In this document: positions 22,868 to 36,411 of the stretch, in pieces
How the letters are laid out: every line of letters starts with the position of its first letter
Position numbering within the stretch: position 1 is the stretch's first letter
From: Tolypeutes matacus
Taxonomy: Eukaryota; Chordata; Mammalia; Cingulata; Chlamyphoridae
DNA length: 64,000 nt
Direction of reading: 5' to 3'
Assembly (NCBI GenBank): GCA_026826555.1
Contig: JAKSZT010054215.1
Location: 25,025,368 to 25,089,367, forward strand
Notes under the pieces: generated by a model
The model's input: the letters and a program-made list of their open reading frames with translations, nothing else
Told to the model about the DNA's origin: nothing
The model's database searches: none
Translations under genes and position numbers: made by a program

Positions 22868-25019
22868 CTTCATTAAAAAGTATAAAACACATTATAAACC
22901 AATATTAAGGACTGACTAGCCACACAGACAACAAGAAATGGTGATTATATTATTTAACTTGCAAATAGTTTAAGAAAGGAATTAAAATACTAAATATCAA
23001 ACTTTGAGAAATTTTCCTCATAAAAACTTGAGACCTGGATAATAATAAAGTTAAAATAATTTCTCTAAAGTTCTATAAACATTACCTTTAAAAATTATAT
23101 TTTTTTATATTCAAGGTGTTTTTTTTTTTTAATTAATCTTCTAAGTAGTCAAATAAGAAACAACAACAGATATCATTTGTATCACACTTTACAAACCATT
23201 TTTTTCCACATGATTTTCACAACAGTTCTGTGAATAGATACCTTTTCTTTTGGTATGCTACGTATGACATTTAAGAAATTAAGATAAATTTTATTTTTAA
23301 CATTTACATTCAAGATAGGTAAAATTTTTTTTAAAAAATAGCACTTAGGGATCAGTTTCAATCTGAGAAAAACTCATTTTTATTAGGAAAGGAGTGGGAG
23401 GAAATCAGTGACTTCTCCAGTAATGTGGTATAATGTGGTATTATACTAACAACCTGGATTTTTCTCTAAAATAAAGTCAGGATTGTAGGTCAGGTCTCAG
23501 TGGAGAAAACTCAATCACCCCTTGAACAACCCAGGAAAAGAGAGGCCCTCAACTTTCCAGGATTCCTCTAAATATACTGTTCCAGTTTTTCCTCTCCCCT
23601 ATCCCCTTCAACTCCTTGAGAACCACTCAGAAAATGTCAGTTAATCAATCATATTTCAGATCACAAATAAGAGATAGTAAGAAAAACAGAGAAAGAATTT
23701 TATTACTCAAGAATCTCCAATATTAGTCATTTCTATGTCCATTATGAGTTCAAAGACAAACTATACCACTGTATTCTACAGTCTCTATCAGGTGGTAAAG
23801 GTTCAATAAATATAGATTAAATAAAATACATCTTCCACTTCACTGAGGATAAGGACATGGAGGAAAACAATAGTGTTAATTACTGCATTTATATCAATTT
23901 CCTTGTACTCTACAACACTTCTTAGACACTTTTACTCAAATGTAATGAGAGAAGATTCAAAAGGATTCTGCTACCCTTTTTGGCAATTTCAATTAATTTT
24001 TGAGATTCTCATCTCATTAACTAAAGGACAATAACTCACCCAAAGTTACTAAGCAATGAGAGGTAAAAATAACTAGATTCTATCATTTCTACATCCTATA
24101 GTAATATCTTTCTACACAAAGAATTATATTCTTCCTAAAGATATATGTTTCTGAGAAAGAAGATGATCTGTTAATATACTTAGAACTTATTTTCCTTTTT
24201 CTTTTCAGGTTTGTTATTAAAGTTCCTGTGATTCAAGGGAAAGTAAAAGACAACTGGCTAGAATCCTATCTATTTCTTGTAATTCCCAGAAAAGGAATTA
24301 TGTACCTGAGGGCCACAGATCTCCTGGACGGTCTATAAAACTGGATGGGGGGAAAAAAATTTTCACTTTCATTTTTACTAAACACCATTTGAAAGTCAAC
24401 ATTTTATTTCAATTATGAATGTAGAAACTGATGAATATCTGTGACTTTGTCTCCCACAAAAATTATAGACATCTTCATATCACATTATTGTTGCAGGCAT
24501 CTCAAAATATCTTCAAAATTATAATAGTTATTAAACCTGCTGCTAGAACATATGTGATCTAAGTCTTCTTGTCAATGGTCCAAAGTTCATGTGACATAAC
24601 TAGCCAACTATCTGATAATTTGAAGCCTAGTTGTTTGTTCACTAAATAGTGAGGTTTCACTGGTGACCCAGACATCAATACTTTCCAATATGCCCTTTTT
24701 CTATTTGTTGATCAACATGTAGAGGAGGTAAAGTAGGAAAAAAAAAAAAAAAAGACCATTCCATGGTTTAATGTTTTCATTCAAGCAATACAAAAGGCCT
24801 CCATATTGATATATGCTTTTACAAAATGAATTTTAACTTACCTCCATTTTAAATGTATTGTCTTATTTTAAATGTACTAAGAAGCACATATTACTACATC
24901 ACAAATTTTATTATTTCCATAATTTAAATTCAATATAATTGGTTTCCTTTTCTAATCATATATAGCTTATTTTATGCCCTTATAAAACAATGGCCTAGTA
25001 CAATTTCCCTGGGGACAGA

Positions 25020-25110
25020 GAACACAAATGGAGAAAAGTAGATAAGGAAAGAAAGGAAGAAAAAGGAAGGTAATGGAAGGGAAGGGAAGGACAGGAAGGG
25101 TGGGTGTGTG
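25020..25110. repeat. GGAA/GGGAA purine-rich low-complexity tract
   Basis: An almost pure run of A and G on the plus strand, with repeated GGAAG and GGGAA units in an intron. Confidence 0.75.
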
Positions 25111-27104
25111 GTATGGTGAGTGGGAAAGAATAGAGAAAAACTAAGTAGAAATATGAAATTTTTGGTCTCCCTACCTCAATTGGACAATCAGGTGGCAGTT
25201 CCTTTAATTACTATCTACCCTGCTGAGAATAAAACATAAGCCACTTACAGAAGTAGCTATCAGAAAGTGATTGCTATTTCAAAGGTATATGTAAGGAGGA
25301 TAAAATTGTGGAGGGAAATGATTCTTTCCTCCTTTGAAAAAGTGAAAAAACAAGCTAACAGTGAAAACAATTTAAGGGTGATGTTACAACACCCTAACAA
25401 CTGACATAAAAGAAACTCAGTAACATAAACTGATTATATGAAGGCAGTTTAGCTCTATTTCAACTTACTCATAGATAATTTGCCTTTGTTTTCCTATTAG
25501 TTCTACTACTGACTGTTCTCAAATACCATTTGTTGACCTATATTAAGCCTAGAATCCAGCAAGAACTAGAAAGGACTTTTCACAATGAACTGCTTACCAT
25601 TCCCTAATAGATCTAAGTAAAGTATTAGTTAGAATAAAGAAAAACCATTGCTTTAGATCATGTTTTCTAAGTCGGAGGAGGTAATTCTATCTCTAGCATG
25701 GAATGAAGACCAGGATATTGAACGAGAGAATTGTGAAACTGGACAACTTTATAGGTATCATTAAATTTGGTCTTTACATATGGCTTTAAAATATTTTTTA
25801 AGTATTGAGACTTACAGAATCTCACATTCACTTCCAAATTATATAGAAAATAAGATATTCCAAAACCAAATACAAATTATTTATTGGATGATTGATTAGT
25901 CTCCTATTGTTCACTTTTATGTAATATGAGCAATACTATATTGGAAGCCTACCTAGGAAGTGTGGCTATTTGCCTACAAGATAATAAAAGATTTTAGGAC
26001 AGTCCTTTGCTTAAAAACTATAATTCTTTTATCTGATTAAAGATGACAAGTTTCTGTTATAGAGGTTTCATCTAACAAGTTTTTATTGAGTTCACCATAT
26101 GTAAATGCATAAGACAAAGCTAAGTATTATAGGGATACAAAACATTATACTTTTTATTACTATTAAAGTAGAAATCCCCCTTGAAGAATATCTTAAGCTG
26201 CTACCAGCCATTTATACTTCGGCTCCAATGAGTCTTCTTAGAGTGTCCAATGAATTAAAGAAACCAAACTAAGAACTTCAAGTTTCCGAAGGCTAATGAA
26301 CAATATCTTAAAACTGGTTAGCCAACTAATCATTAAAAGAAAAAAACTGTTGAGGAATGGAGGGAGACATGATTATAGGACTTTCATCTTTTTTATTATG
26401 ATGATTTTTATTTTAGCTTTTTATTCTAACCAAAGTAGAATCTGTAACTTTTGAAGAAGGTGAGTCTCTTTTAAAATATGAAATGACGCCTGCCCAGAAT
26501 ATTTTGCAGTCTAGAAAGAATTCTGAGACTGAATTAATTTTAAATTGTCCTTAAAACAATCTACAGAGAGAAAATAATGGAAAAAATGTACTAATATGCT
26601 TCTCTCAATTTAAACTTAATGGTACTTTGTAACACTACAAATGCCTAATAATTTTGAATGCAAAGCATAAGCCAAATTAAGATGTTTTCAACTAATCCAA
26701 CAGAATAACTAAAAGCCATCCAACAAAACATGAATCATACGCTCCCTGAAAACAGAATTCTGAATATAGGTAAAAGTATTGATTGTTTAAGGTAGAAAAA
26801 GTTACCTTTTAAAAATTCTAGCAAATGGTAAAAGCACCTATGGATCACTATCAATGTCTATGGTGATTTAATTACCTAAGCCCAGTGATCATTTTCACCA
26901 AGAAAATCACTTTCCAGGGAATATACTTTAACTCAGAAAATACATGTAGGTCTACAACAAAAGTTCTATATCAATGATTTTAAGAGCAATGGGAAGCTTG
27001 AGGTCATCTACTTTAAAATTTAAAGCAGAATGAGGTCTTTATCCTAGGTGATCAACTGAGGACCTACACTTAGTCTAAATGGATAATTCACCACTATCAT
27101 TAAG

Positions 27105-27350
27105 AAAGTAGTGTTAAGAGAACACAGTGATTAGCAACACAGACTTCAGAATCGAGTGCCTGGTTACTCTTACTACGTAACCTTGGGCAAGTTATTTTAT
27201 TACTCCATATCTGTTCCATTCCCTCATCTGTATAATGAAGAAAATAATAATACGTACCTCATAGGGTTGTGAAGATAAAATGAATTATAATCAAAAGCAC
27301 TTAGGACACTGACACTTGGTAAATATTCAGTAAATGTTGGTTACCATCAT
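27105..27350 (+). repeat. MIR SINE
   Basis: Nearly complete MIR: AGTGATTAGCAACACAGACT, CCTTGGGCAAGTTATTTTAT, CCTCATAGGGTTGTGAAGAT and the 3' TAAATATTCAGTAAATGTTG. Confidence 0.9.
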
Positions 27351-28338
27351 TATTCACTGGATCCTACTAGTTACAGAACATTATACAGAAGTATTATAGA
27401 AAGATTCAAAGAAACATTTCTACCCTAGAGAATATTATAAATTAAGTAGAGGGAGAAAAAAAATCATACATAGATATATTTTTAACTATGAAAACAAAAA
27501 AGATATTTATATCAGGATTATTAGGGAGGATCCTAAATTGACATATCTTAGTGTTTCACTTTTCCACCACTTCCTTAGATAACAGAATCTTAAGCAAATT
27601 CTGAAAGGACAAAAAGAAGGAAGTGTTTGTTTGGTTCCACTTCTGGCCAAGGGAAATAAGGGTTACAAGAGTAAAAATTTTTAATCTTAATATTTCCTAA
27701 ACTCAGTATTCCATCTTCTGAAAGCACTTCATATTTGCACAATCAAACCCATAAATTAAGATTCTCTGTTCTGCCAATATCATAACTATAGGAAATACTT
27801 GTTTTTTTCAGCACTTTTTTTAAACACAATGTAACCCAAAATATAGATGGATTATCACCATTAAAGCATTTATACCTATCTTTATATCCACAAAATTATG
27901 TTCACTTTAGATTTCTGTGATGAAGAGTCAAATAATTCATTGATTACTATATTTATTTGAAAGGAAATATATGGAAACACATTTCATGAACTAAGTTATT
28001 CTTCCAGGATATCCACAGCAACACAGACTATCTCAAATTGTTGCTATTACTCAGAAAAAAAAAAGAGAAGAGCTCTGAGGCATTCACATCCATTATACTT
28101 TAGGAATCTAAGGGTAACTCATTAAGGTCCTAAGAACATTTTAATAGGAAATAGCACAGGCTTAAAAGAAAACTGGAGAATGCCCATTATTAAAAAATGT
28201 GATCCAATAATCTTAAATATACCTAGTATATCTATTCTTGGAACTACTTAATAATTCTATGCTGTAACTTTCTGATTTAAATCAAAGGAATGGCTAAGAT
28301 GGATTTGTATCTATAACATATTTAAAATTTAGTAAAGA

Positions 28339-29157
28339 TTGACTCCTGTTTCAAGTGCTGCCTTTTGTCCAGATCTGAAGCCATGAAGATCTCTGGCATG
28401 TTAGGAGGGCTCCTCATGCTCTTTGTTTTAACTCATGGTTTTGAGGCTGTATATGTAACCTGTACTGAAAACTGGCTCCAAGTCAAAATAAGACTGCCTA
28501 TTTTGGAATACCAGGATCCCGAGTCTTATGAAGTATATCTGGGAACCAGCTGTCCTGTCACCACAAAGATGAGTAGATATTTTGCGTTCCTTTATCCTCT
28601 TTCTAGTTGCGGCATGAGGAAATACGATCGCATCTGGGGCATTCTCACTGAAAGTTCACTCACATATACACCACTGTCTTCAACTACCCAGGCTTACTAC
28701 CCAATAGTTTGTTTAAAAGAAATTTATTCATTATTGTGGAAGAAAAGCCAGCCATGTTGTCCTACAATTATTGTAACATGCTCACAGCCAGTGGGAGAGG
28801 CAATCTCAACATTATCTCAAGTGGAAAACACTGGAATCAATCTAGGCGTGTCATTCAGATGCAGGAACAGTTTTTCCCTTCTTGCATTCTATCATTTTTA
28901 ATCCTATGCTCTAAGGGAGAGGTTAGCTTATAAATTCTGAATTGTGGGGCAACTTTACTAACCCTGGTACTACGGCTGCCTGAGAACTGCACTAAGTCTT
29001 AGAAGTCCACTAATGCCTATGGATAGCATCTTTTATCTTTTTAATAGTAGTTTTTAAATGAATTTGCTCTGTTTATAAATTCTTTGAATGAGGGAAAAGG
29101 GAAATCCTCAGATTTTTAATTTGCAATAAAGGTATTTAAAAAAAATTTTTTTTTTAA
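28339..29157 (+). pseudogene. retrocopy of an oocyte-secreted / PLAC1-family gene
   Basis: The ATG at 28,383 opens 173 codons: a signal peptide (KISGMLGGLLMLFVLTHGFE), then the pattern VTCTENWLQVKI, EVYLGTSCPV and YPLSSCGMRK. This cysteine pattern is that of the small secreted ZP-N-like OOSP/PLAC1 proteins of oocyte and placenta. The C-terminal part after about residue 110 is not recognisable to me and may be out of frame. AATAAA at 29,125-29,130, an A tract, and a direct repeat TTAGTAAAGA at 28,329-28,338 and 29,158-29,167 indicate retroposition. It lies in LAS2 intron 7, opposite strand, and its 3' repeat ends nine bases from the LAS2 splice donor's exon edge. The exact family member is unclear. 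The open frame could still be translated if a promoter exists. Confidence 0.65.
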
Positions 29158-29175
29158 TTAGTAAAGAATACTTAC

Positions 29176-29246
29176 TTTTGAAGTGACTTAGTAATAGGAA
29201 TCATACTTTCCTTCAATTGTAACTTGGAAAATTCATCTTCTGAAGC
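29176..29246 (-). CDS. LAS2: LAS2 coding exon 6
   Basis: Acceptor TTTTTAATAG, then ASEDEFSKLQLKESMIPITK and SLQ, with a split codon AA before the donor GTAAGTATTC. It spans 71 bases, phase 0 in and phase 2 out. The sequence fits the conserved C-terminal region of LAS2. Confidence 0.93.
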
Positions 29247-29689
29247 CTATTAAAAACACCAAATACAATAAAATATTGAAAATATTATACAATTATAAAT
29301 GTAAATGCTATTTGACATGTGATTAAGAATACTAAAAACATTTTCTGCATTTCCAAAGAATTCTAGCAAATAATCTTCATAAAGCATCAATATTTTCATT
29401 TTTTCTTTATTCTAAAAATACTGCAACTTCTACTTTCAGTTGGCCTAGAATACGTTTCTAAATTTATGGTCCATTAAAAATTAAATTTTGGCTTGAAGTC
29501 TGTGATTTTATTGAGTATGTTTATGTTTAAAAGGGGAGAGAAAAGAAGGATTACACTCTACATGTTAATGATCATTAGAATGTTATATTATGATATATAG
29601 AATGAAAAGAGAAAAATTAAGAATACAACTCAAAATGAGTAGGCTATGGTAGTTCTCAAGAACTAATACACTTTTTTTAAAAAAAAATT

Positions 29690-30825
29690 ATTTTCATAAC
29701 TTACGTACAACTCAAATTTTTTTTCTTTTAACCACTTTCAAAGTGTATAATTCAGTGGTATTAATTATATTCACAATGTTGTGTTATCACTACCATCCAT
29801 TACTGAATTTATCACCCCACCCCACCCAAAAAAAAACTTGTACCCATTAAGGAGTAACTTCTTATTCCCTCCTCCTTGGCTCCTTCTCTGTGAATTTGCA
29901 TATTCTAGCTATTTCATCTGAGTGGAATCACACAATGTTTGTCCTTTTCTGTCTGGCTTATTTCACTCAAAATAATGTCTTCAAGGTTCATCCACACTGT
30001 AGCATGTATCAGAACTTCATTCCTTTTTATGGCTGAATAATATTCTATTGTATGGATATACCACTTTTGTTTATCCATTCATCCACTGATAAGACACTGG
30101 GGTTGCTTCCACCTTTTGGCTACTGTGAAGTATACTACAATGAACAATGGTGTACAAATATATGAGTTCGCATTTTCAATTCTTTTAAGTATTACCTTGA
30201 AATGGAATTGTTGGGTGATATGGTAATTCTGTTTTGCATAGAGGCTGCACCATTTTACATTCCCATCAACAATGTATTCCCACCAATTTCTCCACATCCT
30301 TGTTATTTTCTGTGTTTTTAATAAAAGACATTCTAAAGGTGTGAAGTGATATATCATGGTTTTGATTTGCATTTTCCTGAAAATGAATGATGCTGAACTT
30401 CTTTTCCTGTGCTTATTGGCCATTTGTATATTCTTTGGAGAAATGTCTATTCAAGTCCTTCACCCATTTTTAATTGTGTTGTTTGTCTTCTTGTTGATTT
30501 GCAGCAGTTCTTTATATATTCTAGATATTAACCCTTATAAGATATATGATGTGCAACTATTTTCTTCCTTTCTGTATGTTGGCCTTTCACTTCTTGATAA
30601 TGTGCCCTTTGATGTTCAAAAGTTCATTTTACCTATTTTTGTTGTTGTTAACTTGTGCAATTAGTGTCATATCTAAGAAACCTTTGCCAAATCCCAAGGT
30701 CATGAAGGTTGTTTTTTCCCTAAGAGTTTTATGGTTTCATTGCTTATGTTGGGTTCCTGATCCATTTTGAGTTAATTTTGTGTATGTTGTGTGCTAGCAT
30801 TCCATTCATTTTTAGTAAAAGCTGA
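29690..30825 (-). repeat. old L1M LINE, minus strand
   Basis: The plus strand reads as reverse-complement L1 3' UTR and ORF2 end: CAGTGGTATTAATTATATTC, AAGGTTCATCCACACTGTAG, GAATAATATTCTATTGTATG, TTGCATTTTCCTGAAAATGA and CTATTCAAGTCCTTCACCCA. The frames at 30,079-30,770 are its broken ORF2, not genes. It lies in LAS2 intron 6. Confidence 0.85.
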
Positions 30826-30859
30826 ATTTCATAAAGTTCCATGGAATAACAATAACAAA

Positions 30860-31050
30860 ACAATGACAGTACAAGCAGCTATCATTTATTGAGTATTGAC
30901 CAGGTGCCAAGCACTAAGTACTTTATATAGCTTGTCTCAATTTATCTTTTCAATAATTTCATTTTACAGAAGAGGAAACAAAAACTCAAACAGATTAAGT
31001 GATTTTTCCAAACACCGCACTAGCTGGTAAGTGATAGAATTACAAACCAC
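30860..31050 (-). repeat. MIR SINE
   Basis: Antisense MIR: CATTTATTGAGTATTGACCA, CAGGTGCCAAGCACTAAG, TTTTACAGAAGAGGAAAC, then TTAAGTGATTTTTCC. Confidence 0.85.
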
Positions 31051-31676
31051 AATTAGAATTGAGAGACCAGACCTCTATACTATATATTATTCTGAAGAAA
31101 AGCCAATACCTACAGAAAAGCAGCCCAAAACAGAAGCAGACATTTAAATTCCTAGGGAATACACAAATTAAAATACAAACGGTCTTGGAGGACTTCCAGG
31201 AAGATGGCAGATTAGAAAGACATGGGACTCTCTTCTCTCTCAGAAAAATAGCTAGAGGACAGGCAGAAACAGCCTGGAAAAATATGTTCTGGGGTTTAGG
31301 ATACCAGGGGAAGGCTGGACACCACCCAGAAGAGAGACAGAAGCTGCAGCTACAGCCACAGGTGCCCTTCCCTCACCCTGTGAGCAGTCAGTTTTGAATT
31401 CTCCAGCCTAGGGCCAGCCACTACAGAGGAGGTCAGAGGGATCCATCTCCCCAGGAAACAGTAAAGGGATGCAATCTAAAGCTGATTCAGCATTGGCCAA
31501 CAGATTTTGTCTGCTGTGTCTCATGAGCCCTTGCAGGCCAGGAAGGGCTGCACCATTACTGGCCCTGGGAGGTGAAACGGTACTAAAAAGATTGGACCCC
31601 CTTAACACACCCCCTACTGACTGGAGCTGGTTGTTGAGGACACAGAGGGGAGTAGAATTATTTCTAGACACAGGAT

Positions 31677-32300
31677 TTGAGACAACTAATAAACAAGATT
31701 CATACAAATTTCCCAAATCAAATTAGTGAGTTGAAAGATAATATGGCAAAAGATATAAAGGGCATCAAGAAGAAACTGAGCAAGCGCAAAGAAGATTTTA
31801 AAAACCTGAGTAGAAAAATAACTGAGCTCATGGGAATTAAAGACATGAAAGATGAGATCAAAAATACATTAGAAGCATAAAACAGCAGACTCAAAATGAA
31901 AGAAGAATGAATAAATGATACAGAAGAAAGAACAGCCGAAACTGAAGAGTGAAGTACAGAGAGAGAAAAAATGGAAAAAATTGAGCAGGGGCTCAGAAAG
32001 TTGAATGATAACACAGTGCCGCAACATATATGTCATGGGAGTTACAGAAGTTGAAGAAAAGGGGAAGGGGGCAGAAAGAGTATTTGAGAAATAATGGTTG
32101 AAAATTTCCCAACTCTCATGAAAGAAATGAATTCACATGTCCAAGAATCACAGCGTACCCCAATCAGAATAAATCCTAATAGACCTACACCAAGATATAC
32201 ACTATTCAGAATACCAAACATCAACGATAAAGAGAAAATTCTGAGAATAGCAAGGGGAGAAGCAAACCATCACATACAAGCATCACCCAGAAAGATTTAG
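31677..32300 (+). pseudogene. L1-C ORF1 remnants
   Basis: The coiled-coil part is at 31,677-31,880 (KGIKKKLSKRKEDFKNLSRK). After a stop at 31,878-31,880, the C-terminal part follows at 32,094-32,300 (MVENFPTLMKEMNSH, PRYTLFRIPNINDKEKILRI). The uninterrupted junction AGAGTATTTGAGAAATAATG near 32,075-32,095 shows what L1-A looked like before its insertion. Confidence 0.8.
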
Positions 32301-32724
32301 ACACCCAGTAAGACTTAGTATGTATTTCTCATCAGAAACCACGGAGGCAAGAGGACAGTGGTATGATATAATTAGGATACTGAGAGACAAAAATTGCCAG
32401 TCGAGAATTCTTTATCCAGCAAAATTGTCCTTCAAATATGAAGATGAGTTGAAAATATTCAGAAACCAACAGAAACTAAAAGAGTTCTTTAAAAAGAATC
32501 TGCCACTGCAGAAGTATTAAAAGGAGGTTTTACAGCCAGAAAGAAAAAGACAGGAGAGAGAAGCTTGGAAGAGAGTATAGAAGGCAAGAATAGCAGAAAG
32601 GATAACCAAAAGAGTAGAAATACAGGTGAAAATAAGATATAACATATGAAAACCAATGAATAAATGGCTGAAGTAAATAATGCATTTAGAGTATTATCAT
32701 TGAATGTGAATGGGTTAAACTCCC

Positions 32725-33186
32725 TGTGTTAGCCAGGGTTCTCTAGGAAACAGAATCAACAGGAGATATCTGTAAATATTATGAGATTTCATAAAATTTT
32801 CTCATGTGACCTCAGGGATGCACAAGTCCAAATTCTGCAGGCAGGCTGCAAACCAGGGGCTCTAAGGAAAGTCCTTGATAAGTTCCCAGGAGGAAAGTCC
32901 TTGATGAGTTCCCAGGAGACGTTGGCTGTCCAAAGTCGAGCTGAAAAATTCTCTCTGAATGCTGAAATCACTTCCCCTTTTAAGGCATTCAACTGACTGA
33001 ATAAAATGTCACTCATTGTTCACGGCAATCTCCTTGGTTGATTGTAGATGCAATCAGCCATCTATGCAATCAACTCACTGATGATTAAAGGCCATAAATA
33101 GCCTTGTATTATAATTAGCCCAGTACTTGCTTAACCCAACAACTGGGCACAATTACCCGGCCTATTGACGCATTAGCCTAACCATC
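32725..33186. mobile_element. nonautonomous element with short imperfect inverted ends
   Basis: Begins TGTGTTAGCCAGGGTTCTCT and ends CATTAGCCTAACCATC. The ends share a weak inverted GTTAG motif. The flanking eight bases AAACTCCC (32,717-32,724) and ATACTCCC (33,187-33,194) differ at one site, consistent with a hAT-type duplication. It has no coding frame. A 26-bp segment is tandemly doubled at 32,865-32,890 and 32,891-32,916. The family name is unknown to me. Confidence 0.6.
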
Positions 33187-33629
33187 ATACTCCCCAATCA
33201 AAAGATATAAGCTGACAGAATGGATTAAAAAAATGAGCCATCCTTGTGCAGCCTACAAGAGACTCATCTTAGACCCAGGGTTACAAACCGGCTGAAAGTA
33301 AAACGTTGGAAAAAAGACACTCCACGCAAACAGTAACCAAAGAAGAGCAAGGGTAGCTATACTAATATCGGACAAAACAGATGTTAAATGCAAAAAAGCT
33401 AAGAGATACAGAAGGTCAGTATAGATTAATAAAAGGGAGAATCCAGTAGAGAGAAGTAACAATCAAAATGTCTATGCACCAAACCAGGGAGCCCCAAAAT
33501 ACATGAGGCAAACTCTGGCAAAAGTGAAGGAGAAATAGATGTCTCTACAATAATAGTTAAGAGTTCAACACACCACTCATATCATTAGCTACAACAACTA
33601 GACAGAAGATCAACAAGGACACAGAGAAC

Positions 33630-36411
33630 TTGAACAATATGATAAACAAGCTAGACCTAACAGACGTATACAGAACACTGCATCCCAAATCAGCGGGTTA
33701 TACATTCTTAAGTGCTCATGGATTGTTCTCCAGGATAGACCACATGTTAGGTCACAAGGCAGGTCTCAATAAATATAAAAAGAATGATATCATTCAAAGC
33801 ACCTTCTCAGATCATAACGGAATGAAACTGGAAATCAATAATAGAAGGAAAAGGGAGAAATTCACAATCCTAAAGTGGGTCAAAGAAGAAATTACAAGTG
33901 AAATTAGTAAATATCTCAAGGCGAATGAAAATGAGAATACAACTTATCGAAACTTATGGGATACAGCAAAGGCAGCACTGAGAGGGAAATTTATAGCCAC
34001 AAACACCTGTATTAAAAAAGAAGAAAGCTAAAAATATAAATCTAACTGAACAGCTGGAGAAACTAGAAAAAGAACAGCAAACAACTCCTAAAACAAGCAG
34101 AAAGAAAGAAATAATAAAGATTAGAACAGAAATAAATGAAATTGAGAACGAAAAAAACAGAAAATCAACAAAACCAAAAGCTGATTCTTTGGGATCAATA
34201 ATACTGACAAAACTTAGCTAGACAAACAACAAAAAAAAGATAGAAGATGCATATAAATAAAATCAGAAATAAAAAGGAGGGAAGTTATAACTGACCCCAA
34301 AGAAATAAAAAGGATCACAAAAGGATATTATCAGTTTTTTTGCAAAAAACTAGACAACCCAGATGAAATGGACAAATTCCCAGAAACAAAAAAACAACCT
34401 AGATTGACTCTACAAGAAATACAAGAACTTAACAAACTAATCACATTTAAAGAGATTGATTCAGTCATCAAAAATCTCCCAGCAAAGAAAAAGTCCAGGA
34501 CCATATGGCTTCACAGGTGAATTCTACAAAGCATTTCAAGAAGAATTAACACCAATCCTGTTTAAACTCTTCCAAAAAATTGAAGAGGAGGGAAAATTAC
34601 CCAACACATTTTATGAAGCAAACACCACCCTAATACCAAAGTGCAAGATAGAGATACTACAAGAAGATAAAATTTACAAACCAATCTCTCTAATGAACCC
34701 AGATGCAAAAATTCTCAACAAAATACTTGCAAAAAGAATCCAGCAGCACATAAAAACAATCATACATCCATGACAGAATGGATTTTATTACTGGTATGCA
34801 ACAGTGGTTCAACATAAAATCAAATAACGTAGTATACCACATTAACCAATTAAATGAAAAAAAAAAAAAAACCACATGATCATCTTGATCAAAGCAGAAA
34901 AGGCATTCAACAAAATCCAGGATCCTTTCTTAATCAAAACACTTCGAAAGATAGGAATAGAGGGAAAATTCTTCAATACAATAAAGGGCATATATGAAAA
35001 ACCCACAGTAGCAGCATACTCAACAGGAAAAAGCTGAAAGCTTTCCCTCTAAGATTAGGAATAAGACAAAGATGCCCACTGTTACCACTGTTATTCAGTA
35101 CTGTGCTAGAAGTTCTAGCTAGAACAATTAGGAAAGTAAAAAAAAGGCATCCAAATAGGAAAAGAGGAAGTAAAACTCACTGTTGCCAGATGACATGATC
35201 CTAAATTTAGACAGAAAATACTGAAATGTCTATGACAAAACTATGTGAGTTCAGCAAAGTGTCAGGATACAATCTCACATGCAAAAATCAGTAACGTTTC
35301 TGTATTGAGCTAGTATTGAAAAATCTGAGGAGGAAATCAGAGGGAAAAAACAACTCCATTTACAATAGCAACAAAAAGACTCAAATACCTAGGAATCAAT
35401 TTAACCAAAGAAGAACAGGATCTATATGCAGAAAACTACAAAACAATGCTAAAAGAAACCAAAGAAGACCTAAGCAAATGAAAAGATATTCTGTGTTCAA
35501 GGACTGGAAGACTAAAGATCATGAAGATGTCAATCCTACGCAAAATGATTTATAGATTCTATGCAATATCAATCAAAATTCCAACAGCCTACTTTACAGA
35601 AATAGAAAAGGCAATTATTAAATTAATTTGGAAGGGAAAGTGCACCCAAATAGCCAAAAGCATTCTAAAAAAGAAGAGCAATGTAGGAGGATTCACTGCC
35701 TGACCTTGAAACATACTACAAAGCTGCAGTGGTCAAAACAGCATGATAAAACATAAAAACAGCATGATATTGGCATAAAGATAGAATCATTGATCAGTGG
35801 AATAGAACTGAGAGTCAAGAAATAAAAACCCTCACATCTCTATGGCCAACTGGTTTTTGACCAATCCACCAAGTCCTTGTTAACAGGACAAATAAGTCTC
35901 TACAACAATGGTGCTGGGAGAAATGTATATCCATAACTAAAAGAATGAAAAAAGACCCTATTTCACTCCCTATACAAAAACCAACACAAAATGGATCAAA
36001 AACCAAATATAAAAGCCACAACCATAAAACTACTAGAAGAAAATATAGGAAAACATTTTCAAGATCTTGTGCTAGGTGGTGGTTTCTTGGCTCTCACACC
36101 CAAAGCATGAAGCAACAAAAGAAAAAATAGGGAAACAGGACCTCCTCAAAATTAAACACTTTTGCACCTCAAAGGACTTTGTCAAGAGGATGAAAAAGGC
36201 AACCACCTCAATGGGGAAAATATTTGAAAATCACATATATAATAAGGGTTTAATATCCATGAAATATAAAGAGATTATACAACTCAACAATAAAAAGACA
36301 AACGACATAATTAAAAAATGGGCCAAAGACTTGAATAGACATTTGGCCAAAGATGAAATACAAATGGCAAAAAAACACATGAAAAAAATGTTCAGCATCA
36401 CTAGCGATTAG
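33630..36411 (+). pseudogene. L1-C ORF2 remnants
   Basis: Endonuclease end (DVYRTLHPKSAGYTFLSAHG, then FSRIDHMLGHKAGLN) at 33,630-34,031. Palm and fingers ([39 protein letters not shown]) at 34,456-34,773. Near 35,185-35,205 the catalytic region reads TTGCCAGATGACATG, so the usual F/YADD context is altered. C-terminal pieces run from 35,521 to 36,411. Frames change at least six times. Confidence 0.85.

Larger units (their letters stand above)
22868..28328 (-). other. LAS2 intron 7, largely unique sequence
   Basis: About 6.3 kb of AT-rich intron in total, up to 29,175. Apart from a MIR at 27,105-27,350 and a purine-rich GGAA tract at 25,020-25,110, I recognise no repeat or gene here. It is strikingly poor in young SINEs and L1 compared with the rest of the window. 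Confidence 0.6.

Noticed and set aside
28365..28382. Start of the OOSP-like frame at 28,365
   Set aside because: That codon is TTG. The first ATG, directly before the signal peptide, is at 28,383.
30356..30770. Leucine-rich frames resembling membrane proteins
   Set aside because: Reverse complement of L1 ORF2 and 3' UTR; the hydrophobicity is an artefact.
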